From: Ustulina deusta
Taxonomy: Eukaryota; Ascomycota; Sordariomycetes; Xylariales; Xylariaceae
DNA length: 64,000 bases
Direction of reading: 5' to 3'
Assembly (NCBI GenBank): GCA_023159155.1
Contig: JAJNNX010000007.1
Location: forward strand, 1,054,001-1,118,000
Translations under genes and position numbers: made by a program
In this document: one piece after another, positions 10,435 through 22,919 of the stretch
Layout: each line of letters opens with the position of its first letter
How positions within the stretch are numbered: position 1 is the first letter of the stretch
Notes under the pieces: model-generated
The model's input: only the letters and a program-made list of their open reading frames with translations
What the model was told of the DNA's origin: nothing
Databases searched by the model: none

Positions 10435-13400
10435 AAATGCTGGGCATAGAAAAACTTTCTGCTAACTTTAGCAAGTGCTAACTATTTATATATATAAACA
10501 ATTAGGGTTGTTTTTTAATTATTTATATTTGTATACTTTTACTTCTTTTTTTTTAAATAGCTGCTATGTTGTATTAGAGTAGCCGATGCTTTTTTTATTA
10601 CTACTTTAACTAGTAGCTCAGGTAGTCTAGTTGTTTTTACTAGTAGTATATTTTTTGGCGTATTTTTATTAATTGCTTTCCTAATAATCGCTAGTTCAGA
10701 TATAGTTTTAATAAAAATTGCTAATTTGATTATTATTTTAGGTGCTATATTATTAGATATTAATAGCTTGATTATTGTTTTAGGTACAAATTTAATTAGA
10801 AGTATTTATTTTATAAAGATCGATTTAAAAAGGCTTGTGCTTTTATATAGTTTTCTTTAACGTTTAGGTGTGTTTTCTAAGCTTTTTTTTAGTTTGTGCT
10901 AAAAGCTAGGTTGTAGCCTATACTTATTTTAGTAATCTTTAACAAGATTTTTTAAATAATAGAAATAATGCTTTAAATACTAATAATTATACTTATATTT
11001 CTACCTTTTCTATTTAATAAAATATTTAAACCTATTTTTACAATAGTTAAGGCAGTATTATATAATTATTTTAACTTTATAAATGTTTTTATTATTATTT
11101 AAATTAAAGTATTAATTAGTTTTTATAAGTTTAAATAAAAGTATTATATATTTAAATAAATTATTATTACTTTTTATAGGGCATAACTAGGCTATTAATA
11201 TTATAGGGTATATTTAATAATATAATAAGAAATCTAGTTCGTATGCTAGGTCCTTAATTTTTTGCTTAACGGTCTAAAGTCTAGTTTTTTGCTATAAGAA
11301 CTTTTTTAAAAGCTTGCTAAGCAGGTGGTAACTATTATATAAACAAAAAAAGACTTTATTTTCTAGCTTAAATTAAAGCATACAATACTTTTTGTTAAAC
11401 TGCTTTTTAGATTTTGCTATAGCAAAATTTATTATTAGCTTAGCATTCTAATACAAATGTTTATATATACTTTGTACTTTTTTAAAAATATATTTATTAG
11501 TTTGCCTAGTTATAATATTAAAAAGTCCGGGTAGCTTAAATCTAAATAATTATTTGTAAGGGGTTAATTATATAGCGTATAATTATATAAAATTAAAGTT
11601 CTATTGCAAAACTAATATAAATTTAACCTAATTAGACTTAGGTTATAAAAAGTTATAAAAATATATAGCTATTTTTATAGTTTAGTTTTTTTATTTGAAC
11701 AAACTATTTTTTTATAAATAGTAGGCTATAGTTATTAGTAATTTAATATTTAAAGTTTTTTATATTTTTTTTAAAAACTTAGAAATAAATTTGTAATTTT
11801 GGTTAGATATAATTTCTTTTAGAATATTTTAGTTGTTTAATAATAAATAGTATATAAGCATAGTAGCTTATTCTTTAGCTATATATTTTTTATTACTTAG
11901 TATTAATAATGTTTGTTTAAACATATAATATAATATAGTTAGTATATAATTATAAGTTTTATAATAAGCTTTTTTTATAAGTTGCTAAAGTATATTAATT
12001 AATTTGATTAGAGGCAAAGATAGAATAAAGTTTATTATAATTGTTTGTATAGGCAGCATATTTTTAAAGCAAATAAGATATAAACTTTTTATTAGCTTTA
12101 GCTTATTGGTATAATTAAAGTTATATTTTAAGCAATATTTTATATATTTTTTAACTAGCTATAATTTATAATAAATAAAATAAAGCTTAAAGTTTTTTAT
12201 TATCTAGTCGGAACTAGCGTAGTATTTTTTGTTATATACTACTAAAAATATTTGTTTAAGCATGCTATATAAAATATAAAACTATTTGTTATTTTTGTAT
12301 ATATTATAGATTAGTTTGTTTATAATATAGAAAAGGTATCTAGCTTTAAAAAATATTTTAATATTTTTGTTAACTTTTTGCTATTTATTTATTATTAGTT
12401 TATTAAGGATCTTTTTTAGTTATATGTTTATTTTATATACTAGATAGAAATCTTGTTTTTATTTGTTGTTTATAATAGTTTTGCTTAAATATTTGATTAT
12501 ATTTTAAATTAAATCTAGTACTACTAGTTTGTTTATTTGTTTTAGTTTACTATTTATATTTATTATATTTTATATTATGTTTAGTTAATTAAACATATTA
12601 AAAATATAGTTTAACTGTTTTAAAAGATAGTATATTTAGAATTTATATAATAATAAATAAATAAACAAGTTTACTAGCTTATTATTAGTATAATTAGTAG
12701 CTAATATAATTAGCGTTGTTTAATCTATAATATTTTTAGTAGCTAAATAATTAGTAAGTACTACAACTAGCTGCTTATTTAAATATACTATAGTGCGAAG
12801 CTTTTTTGCTGCTTATATTAAACAAACAATTTCTAACTCTAAAGGGCTATACTTAGTTTTTATTTGTAAAATATATTTATTTAAGTATATTACTAGTTTT
12901 ATTTTTATAAAAAGTATAGTTTTACTTAGTGTTTATTTAAAGTTTTTTTTAATATAAAATATTATTACTTCGAAGCTTTGCTTAAAAAACTTATTTAGCT
13001 AGATATATAAAATATAGTTAGGATTATAATAGTATAGCATAGTTTTAAAACAAATAGCTTTTTAGACTATATAGAAAAATACTAATTTTGCTTAAGTTAG
13101 TTTATAATAAGTTGTGCAAATATAGTGCTTTTGTTTTTTAGGGTTACTATTAATAACTTTATTTTTTTGTTGTTTTTTTGCTAGAAAGGCTATTTTATAA
13201 TTTTATAACAGTTCGGCTAGTTTAGCGTAGTATAGCAAAAAATTATAAAAAAAGCCGCTAGTATTAAAGTATTATTTGAGGGTTTGTAGGTTTTTAGAGA
13301 AAACAAGCTATTTAAAAGCTTATATATGTTCTTTAGTAGTAAATATTTTAAGTGTATTAACCCAAAATTTAAAAAGTTTAACTAATAGGTATTTAATAAA

Positions 13401-15549
13401 GGATTTCTTGGGAAATATTGTAATATTTTTTGTTTAAAATAGGCTAAATATAGTGCCTAAATGTTTAAAGTATTTTTTATATATATTAAAAAAAATAATA
13501 ATATTGTTAATAAAGCAATAATAAAACTAAAAAAATAGTTAAAACTGCTTATTTATATACCTTTAAATATATTTAGGTATATTATAAAACTTTATAAAAG
13601 CTATGTTTAACTTTTTTATATTTTGAGGGCTAATAATTATAAATTTGTTTTTAGAATCTAGATAAACTTGGAACTAATAAAAAAAGCTAGTTGTATTTAT
13701 ATAAGTAATATAACATTTATTTAGTAAATTGCTAATTATTTCGTTTTATAAAAAAAGAGGGTAGTTATTAGAAATAGTAATTTTGTTAAGCTATTATAAG
13801 TTAATAATTATTTAGCTTTTGTTTATGCTGTATATTTTTTTTTAAATAACAAAAATAAAGTAAGCAAAAGGAGTTAGCTTATTTATTTATTTTATATAAC
13901 TTATTTTATAGAATTTATTATATGTTGTATTAAGGATTTTTATATTATAACAATTTAAAAAATATAATTATGAACTTTGTTTTATTTTTTGTTAATTATT
14001 AATAAGCGGAATTTTGAGTTGCTAATCTAAAAGAATATTTATTTTGTTTTAGTTTTTTTAAATATTGTAAGTATTAATAATTTTGGTAAATTTTATAGCT
14101 TTGGAAGCTTTTTTTGCATAAATATAAATTCCTTTTTTGGTTACTTTTTTAGGAAGATCTGCTGGTTTTTTTATACTAGAAATAATATATATTTCTAAAA
14201 TCTTAGGCTTAAGTAGTTTGTTTAGCACTAATATATAAGTATTATAGGCTAGTAATATACCTATTTTTTTTAATTATATTAAATATAATATTAGTAAAAG
14301 AAGTATTTGTTATATATGTTTTGTTTGCTTTAAAGATTTTTATTATAGGTATTTGCTAGGTTTTAAAAATACCTAAAGTATATTTTTTTATAGCTTTTGT
14401 AAGGGTTACTATAAGCACTATCTGACTAGCTAATTTATTTATATTGATTATTATATCTATAAAAAGAAAGATATTAGTTATAGTTGTAGTAATAATAAGT
14501 AATATATTAAATTTAGTATTTATAGGAATTATTAAATTAGTAGTATTAAAAGACCTTGATCCTATTATTTTAGCTAGTAGGGTAGTAAAAGCTACAGCTA
14601 TTATAGCTAGCACTATTATTGCTAATTTTTACGAACTAACGTAACTTTTATTGTTTTAGTTTTTATAGATCTGCTTTAGCTTGGTATTTTTACTAATTTT
14701 TACTAGCGTTGTAGCATTGTTTATTATTAGTACTATATATAGTATTTTTATATTTAGTGTAGTATTTATAGTATTTTTATATATAGCTATAAAATAAAAG
14801 CTATAATTAGCAAGTAAAGGTTTATAGTCTATTTAGATATAGGTATTTTTGCCACTTTATAATATTATTTTTTATATGTTTACTATTTATTATATATATT
14901 TATAGCTATATACTATTATATTAAACATAATTATAAAGTTATTAAGTCTATAAAAAGTAATAATATTATATTAGTAATTGATTACTGCGGTATAAAAAAA
15001 AAAAAAGTTATTCCTAATAAGTATGCTTAGCTATAAATAGTTGTTAATAACCTAACTTTTTTTTTTATATAATATAATAAGAGGTTTGCTATTTTTGTTT
15101 ATATTATATATATAAAACTTGAACTTGGCTTATATTATTAAGGTTATTATAATATTTTTAATAGTAGTTATTTTGCTTTTGTGCTTTTTTATAGTATATT
15201 TAAAGGTTTTTAAATAAAATTAGCTAATAATAGTTTTATTAGTTTTTAGGTTATTATAAATTTTTATATTTGTTTTTATTAAGGTTAGCTAAACGTTAAA
15301 CTTTAAATAAATATAACTTAAGCCAAACGTTTTGTTATATAAGTTAGTACTAAAAGCAGCTATAATAAAAATATTAGTATTTAATATATATAAAGCTTTG
15401 TTTTAGATAGTAGTAGTTATAGTTTTAGGTACTAGTTTGTAGCTAAGAGTACTTTCTAGCTTAAGGACTATTTTGTTTTTAGTATATAAGCAAGTATATA
15501 AGTACTAAAACAATATGTTACACAAAAGGAATTCTTAGGTATAATATCT
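10435..15549 (-). pseudogene. Gypsy-2A pol remnant (integrase to protease, reversed)
   Basis: This is the inverted counterpart of copy B 38.1-45.6 kb, which reads clearly as Gypsy RT, RNase H and integrase on the other strand. By correspondence, integrase lies at about 11.2-12.2 kb and RT at about 13.3-14.1 kb. The open frame 14356-14613 (minus) matches copy B about 39.0-39.26 kb in translation (SRSFNTTN, IIPINTKF, YTLGIFKT) and sits where the aspartic protease is expected; LLIITTT may be a mutated LLDTGA site. It is a surviving fragment, not a gene. Confidence 0.75.
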
Positions 15550-15554
15550 ATAGG

Positions 15555-15858
15555 TGTTAAATGGGCTGTATACAATATATTGTACATAAAACAAATAAAA
15601 CACGCATGGACAGAATATAATATATTGTATTATATTATCTATAAAAAAAAGAAAAAAAAGAGAATGTTTATACAAAGCATAAGTCTTTTATATTTATGTA
15701 AGAGCTCATGCTATTGTATGAGCTAATATAACAAAAAGGAAATAAAGTCCTTTTTGTCCGGCCGAAGTCCGGCTAACATTTGTATAATAGCTAAGCGTAA
15801 ACTTGTACTCCGTACAAGTTGTACAATAAGGTTATAACTAATACTAGTTATTCCAACA
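15555..15858. repeat. LTR-C left LTR
   Basis: Holds a hairpin at 15800-15820 with arms AACTTGTAC and GTACAAGTT around TCC, and a GTCCGGCCGAAGTCCGGC block near 15757. Confidence 0.88.
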
Positions 15859-16410
15859 CTAGCTATTTTTTTTTTTAGTTATAACTGCTCGTTATATAAA
15901 AAAAACAAAAAAAGTAATTATATAACTGCTTAAATATATATATAAAAGTTTAACTATTAAAAAAATAACCAGGTTAGCAATCTAGTTTATATGTATAGCT
16001 ATTAGGTTAATAAATTATTTTTTTTTAATAAAGTTATGTAATAATATTATAAAACTACTACTTTAGCTATATAGTTAGTTAAAAACTATAAGCTAAATAT
16101 TACTTAGTAACTATTTAAATTAAAACTAAATATTTACTTTTGCTTTATATAACAGCAAAGTTTATAATTAGCTAGCTTGTCCGGTTAGTAGGCCTTATAC
16201 AAGCAGTTGCTAATTAAAAGTCTTTAAGATTACTTATGTTTAGTTAACTAGGTAGGTTATTTATATAAAAAGAAATTAATTAATTAAAAGTTAGGTTAGT
16301 TTGTATATAAAAAGACTTGTATATAAAAAAATGCTTAAATCTTTTATTTTTTTTTGTTTTTTTATTATTTTTTAAAATTCTTTATTTTATATGTCTGCTT
16401 ATTTTTATAT

Positions 16411-16412
16411 AC

Positions 16413-16451
<39 letters not shown>

Positions 16452-16456
16452 TTATA
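16411..16456. repeat. AT dinucleotide run
   Basis: Nearly pure (TA)n inside LTR-C, possibly a product of RIP on an AT-rich stretch. Confidence 0.7.
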
Positions 16457-19400
16457 TAATAAACGCTATCTAGCTTTTTAGTAATAATAGTTGTATACTA
16501 AGAATTATTAGCTAGAATAATAACTACTATATAATATTACTACTAATAAACAATCCTAACAATTATTAGCTTATTATAGCACTATATATTAATATATATG
16601 TTTATTTTTTTATTATATATATGTTTGTTTTAATGTATTGCTAATATTTTTGCTTTTTATATATAAACTAATAAAGCTTAGGTTGCTACTATATTATTAG
16701 TTAATATATAGATCCGGGTGCTTACTAATATACTTTTTGTATATTTAATTGTACTTATTTTTCGCTAAAAGGGTTACTTTTATATAGTCCTTATCCAGTT
16801 ATGCAGTACTACTATTGCTACATATATAAAGAATGCTTGTGTAGTGCGTGGTGGTTACTTGTTTTATAGCTATTGCTAGATTATTAGGTTCTAGGGTAAT
16901 ACTTATATAGCGTACGTTTGGCGTTCGTATAGCGCTCGGTATAATTATTACGTTTAAAAAAAAGGGGGTAAATTAGTTGTATAATAAGGAAAATAAAGAA
17001 AAAAAAAATAGGAAAGAGTGGCGTTTATGTTTGTTTTTTTTTTTTTTAGAATTAATTTATTATATATTGCTTTTATATTTCTGACTCTTTTTTTTTTATA
17101 AATGCTATAGTTATATATAATTTCTTATGTTTTATTAATAAATATTTCTATTTATATAATTAACTTGTTTGTTAATATAAAGGTTTCTAAAGCTTGGTTT
17201 AGTATTTTTTTTATAAATATATTAGCTAGATTATTTTTATTATTAATCTATTGTATTTCGGAGATTTTTTATTTTTTGTACGATTTTTTTAACAATATAA
17301 TATTAATTATTAGGCGTTTTTTCTATGTAGTACTAAGCTTAACAAAACAGTTATATAATAATTTTAAATCAAAACATAAAACAGCTAAAATTAGAAGTAA
17401 TTATAGTATAGTTATAATTTTTAAAAATATTATATAAAAAGCAATAGTACTATTAAAGCTATTAATTATACTATATAATTTACTTGCAAGTATGCTTTTT
17501 GTTACTTTTTTATATTTGTTTAAATTTTAATATATAATATTTTTTTTAATTTTAAAGCTTAAATTTTTTTTTATATAACATTTAGTCCTTAGTATAATTA
17601 TAAATCCGAATTAAAAGGTTATATTTATATTATTTATAAATAACCTATCTATAAAAATAAATAGCTTTATATAACATAGGTCTATTAGTACAAAAGTTAG
17701 GCCGTAATCTTTATTATTTGTTTGCTATTAGATTTTTTAGTTCAAATTCTTAATATTATATAGCTTAAAATATATAACTTGGGTAGCTATACATAAGTTA
17801 TACGCTGCTTTGGGCTGGCAGATATTACTAATATATATACTTTTTGCTTGTTATAAAATATATTGCTATATAAAATCAGTTATATAAAGGTTAATCTAGT
17901 CTAGTTAGTTTGTTTAGCTTTTTTAAATTAAAATAATATTTTTTTTAGATAAAAGTATAATTTATTTGCTATTAAACTTTATAAAGTAACCTAGCTAAAG
18001 TATTTCTTTTAGCTTTATATAAAACTTAGCTTATTATAATTTATATTTTTTTTTTTTAAAAAGCTTAGCAATACAAAGCTAAACATATTATTTATTTATA
18101 GTCTAATAATACTAAAGTTATCTAAAAGTTCTTTAATAAAAAATAAGCATAGGTTATATATAAAAATAGTTATATTAAGCTTTTTATAATAATGCTAATA
18201 GTATATTTTAAACTAGTATAGACCTGATTTAGCAAATCTATATAAAGGTTATATAATTTATAAAATTATTCTATTAAAATATTTTGACTTTAGTTCAGAT
18301 AGCAGTTATGCAAAGATTTTTTTAGCTAATTTGTTTTTTAATTATATATATATTTGCATAATATTTTGAAGTTTGCCCAAAACATTAAAGTTATAAATCA
18401 GAAAAAATCTTAATATAAATAGCAGTTTTTAGTTTATTTGCTAGATTGTTAGTAATTAAATAAGCACTATTTCTTTTTTAGTATTATTATAGTTTTATAT
18501 AATAAGTTAGAACTTTTTATATAGCTTAATTATTTTTTTTTTGATTTTTTATATAAGCTAGAACTTAAAAATATAAATATTGCTATATTTTATTAGATTA
18601 TATTTTACAAATTGGAATATGCTTTGTATAATAAAATTATTAATTTTAATAGCGTTAGATTCTTTGAATAGGGCTCTAAGTATATTAATAATGCTATTTT
18701 TATATAGTTTAACAGCTAGGGTATAGTTCTATTCCTTTTTAAGGGTTAAAAACAGTTAACTAATCTATTATATAAAGATTATACAAAATATTATAGCTTT
18801 TAGGGGTTATCTATGTTTTTTTTATATAACAAAGGCTTAAAAGGGTTATATTTTATCTTTTTTTTTAGTATGTTTGTTTAGGATATTTTTTTTAGTTATA
18901 TAGTAATAAAGCTTAACTTATATTTAATAAAAATATATTAGGCTATTTATTAAATTAATAACTATATTAAGGTTTTTAATTAATTTGATTTTATATAGTC
19001 CATTTTAGCTTTTTTTTTTCTGCTATATTAATACTTTACTATATAAAAATAGAAATAATATATTATATAAAGCAGGGCTGTTATATTAATTAATTGCTTA
19101 GTTAATTTTAATTTTAGCTCTTTTTTTATATAATATTTTTATAGCTTTTTTAATTGCTTTAGCTCTTTATATAATATTAGATAAAAGGGGTAAATTCTAA
19201 TTAATTCTAGGGTAAGCTTTAAAAACAAAAAGGGTTAATATAAGGCTGTTTAGCCTAGTAGTATTATTCAGAGCTTTAATTATTATTTAAAAAATTAATT
19301 TATTTTTTATATAATTATTAATTTTAGCTTTTAGTATATTATATATATAGTAAAAAGGGCTATATGCTTTTTTAATTTTGCTAATTGCCTAATATGCCTT

Positions 19401-22400
19401 AATAGGCATTATATAGCACTAAGTGCCTATAATCTTTGCTTAGTTCTAAAATTTTTTGGACAAAAAATTTATACTTAAGTTATATATAATATAGTTAAAA
19501 AATCTTTAATATATATTAATTTAGCACTTATATAATGCTTTTTAAGCGTTTTATATAAATATTAGTTTAAAAAAAATTATTGCTTAAAAAAATATAGTAA
19601 TATTAATAATATAAAAAACTTGTTTATTATTTATTTATATAGTATTAATTATAATTTTATAATTAAAATTGTAATTATTCTTAATTAAAAACTTGAATTA
19701 TTAAAGTGCTAAGTTATACAATTAATAATAGTAATAGAATTTCTGGATTTTTTTTAAAGTTAAATAATTAATATTATATTCTGTATAACTAAGCATTATA
19801 TATAGTTTTTTTATATAAAAGTATCTAAATCAATAGTATAGTTATTATAATTCTATTTTAGTAAAGTATAGTCTAGCTTTGTAAAAGCTTATATTAAAAA
19901 ATAAGTATTTTTATTTATATATAATAAAAATAGTCTTTTTGTTTTTTTATATAATAATATTTTTTATATTATTAAAATAAACTTATAAATAGTTAATATT
20001 TTTTAGCAAAAATAAAAATAGTATTGGGCTATCTAAAATATAATATATTGTTATACTAAATAAATTCTTTATTTATATAATATTTATAGTAATAATTATA
20101 TTATTATTGCTAAACCTGATATTTGTGTTACTTGGGGTTTAATTTATTTTTATATAAGGGTAAAGTTTAAAATAGGCTTTTAATTATATTTTTATTATTA
20201 TTAAATAGTTTGAAGCGTTTATATTTTATAGTTTGTTTTAGTATTTTATATAATACTAGTTGCTAAAAATAAACTGGTTGGATAGTATGTCCGTTTTATA
20301 GTTCTAGATATTTTTTCTAGTTATATAATAAATAAAAGTATTGTTTATAAAAAATTAAGTTAATTAGCTCTTAAATTCTTTTTTAATATTTTTATTGCTT
20401 TTGTCCAGTTTTAAGTATTTCTTAAAATTTATAAAGTATGCTAAAAACTTTTTAAACATAAGTTTTATTTTATTAATTATTTTGTATAAATTAAAATATT
20501 AGTTTTTTATATAAGCTTATTTTTAAAAAGTATATTTTATTAACTAATATTTTTTTTTGTAGTATATAAAATATTTTTTATTTATATAATAGCTTTAAAT
20601 GTTTTAATCTTTTAAGTTATAGCGTTTTATACCTAGTTTGCTTAAAAATCTAGAAAATTTATACTATTAGCTTTTTATATAATTACTTTAATTATATTTC
20701 TGGTTTATAAAATAAATATTATTATTTTTTTATATAAAGTTTTTTAATATATTATTAGTTATTATTTAAATATATGCTTAGAAGTCTAAAAAAAAACTTT
20801 TGTTTATTAGCTTTTAAAATATAAAAGTTATAGCTAGTTCTAGTATTTTTTAATATGTTTATATAATAATTATATTAAATTAGATTTTTTTTAATAATTT
20901 ATACTAAATATTTATTATATTTTTATAAACTTATTAATTATAAGCTTTAGTACTTTATATAGTACTAAATCTAGGTTTTTTTTTTTATTTGTATAAAAAT
21001 AATTATAGTCCAGTTGGCTTAGTACTAGCTATAATTTATATTAGTATTAAAGTAAGTATTTATTATATAATAGATTTTATTCTAAGTTTTTTTAAGTTTA
21101 ATTTAATAGATATAAAATTTTTTTATATAACTTTTAAAGATTATTAGAAATATTATATAGTATTAATTTTTTATAATATTAAATCTTTAATAAGTATTTA
21201 TAAATAAATATGCTTTATTATAGAATAAGTTATATAGTTAGCTTATATAGTTTTTTTTTTTTTCTATATTTTCTAAAAAATTATATATTTTTTGGAAAAA
21301 ATTATTTTGTTTTATATATTTTTTATAAAAAATAAATCTAAAAAAGGGTTATTTAGTATAAAGTCTAGTATTATATAAAGGTATACCTATTATATAAAGG
21401 TTTAAAAAGGGTTATAAATAATAAAATATTTATATATTAGTTAGAAGTTTGGTTTATAGCCTGCCTTTGTTATATAACTATATATAAGTTTAGAAGTATT
21501 CTAAAACTTAATAATAGGTTGTATAAATAGGGTAGTATAGTTTTTAGGGGTTTAGAATTATATGTTTTAAATAAGTTTAAGCTATATAAGTTCTAGTTGT
21601 TTAATAAGCAGTTCTAGTTTAGTTTGTATAATAAACTAAAGGGTTAATATAAGCCGGGGTATAAAAATAAGCTAAGGAGTAGGTTAAAATTGTTAGTTTA
21701 GTATAAGAAAGATTAAAAGTTGTTATATAAAAAGTAAAAAAATAAATTAAATAATTAGAAGTTCTAGAAAACTTTTTATATTTTTAGATTTATTTTATAT
21801 AATTGTTTCGAGGTTTTTTAGGTATAATTTTTTATTTATTTATATTTATATGTTTTATTGCTAAATAATCTAGAACAATTTTATATATAAGTTATAATAT
21901 ATATTTTTAAAATTTTGTTTTGTTTAGTTTTTAAAATCTTTTTTGTATGCTTATTTAAACAGTTATATATTAGTTAGCAAATAAATATATTTTTTAATTT
22001 AAAAAGCTATTTATATATTTAGCATTTTTTGTATTGCAGTATTTAAGTTAATATTTTTTTTTTAATATTTAAGGTTAAAATATTTTTATATGTTTTTTGT
22101 GCTTATATTATATTTTTTAGTAAGTTTTTTATATATAACAAAAACGTCTAATTTAGCTGTTTTAGCTATATTATAGGGTATATCTAATGTTATAATAAAG
22201 TAGGATAGAAATAAATAAATAAAAAATAAAAATAAAAAAATAAAAAAGTTGTTTAGCTGTTATATAATAATATAATTAAGGTTAATATAACTGTATGCTA
22301 TTTTTTTTTTTTTTTATATATTATTTTAATGTTCCGTTAGAAAAAATAAAATAATTGTATAGCAGAAGTTTAAATCTTTTTTTTTTTTTATAACAATTAA

Positions 22401-22612
22401 ATATTCTGGTGCTCTATTAAAAAAAATAAAATATTTGCTTTATTTTATATAATTACTTTAACGCTCCGTTAAAAAAAATAAAATAATTGTATAGTAAAGA
22501 TTTAAAATATAATATAAAAACTTATTAATACTATAGGTTAGACTCTATCTTTATTTTTATTAATCTATAGTACTTTTATAATTATATAAATATTTCTATA
22601 ACTATTAATTAA

Positions 22613-22914
22613 TATTAAATAGGCTATATATAATATATTGTATATAAAACAAATAAAATATGTATAAACAGAATATAATATATTATATTATATTATTTAT
22701 AAAAAAAAAAAAAAAAAAAATATTTGTATAAAGCATAAGTTTTTTATATTTATATAAAAGTTCACGCTATTGTACAAGCTAACATAACAAAAAAGAAATA
22801 AGGTCCCTTTTGTCCGGCCGAAGTCCAGCTAACATCCGTACAATAGCCGAGCGTGAACTCGCACTCCGTGCGAGTTGCACGATAAGGTTGTAACCAATGC
22901 CAGTTATTCTAACA
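22613..22914. repeat. LTR-C right LTR
   Basis: Same features as the left LTR. Its hairpin (22856-22876) has arms AACTCGCAC and GTGCGAGTT. Its 3' half is clearly less mutated than that of the left LTR. Confidence 0.88.
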
Positions 22915-22919
22915 ATAGG

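Larger units (their letters stand above)
15555..22914. mobile_element. LTR-C, complete 7.36-kb LTR element nested in Gypsy-2A
   Basis: LTRs at 15555-15858 (304 bp) and 22613-22914 (302 bp) start TGTTAAATGGGC or its mutated form TATTAAATAGGC and end CCAACA or TAACA. TSD ATAGG is present at 15550-15554 and 22915-22919. Copy B carries the empty site near 38.08-38.11 kb (minus: AATATCTATAAATATATT). The 6.75-kb interior is extremely AT-rich; I could not read RT, integrase or gag on either strand with confidence, so superfamily and strand are open. The 8-mer TTATATAA is very frequent inside. Confidence 0.88.

Noticed and set aside
16411..16456. CRISPR array or satellite in the AT-rich block
   Set aside because: Only simple TA and AAT runs are present, without regularly spaced repeats and unique spacers.
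17165..17437. 90-residue membrane-like protein inside LTR-C
   Set aside because: Phe/Ile/Leu-rich frames are expected by chance in sequence this AT-rich; no start context or family motif.
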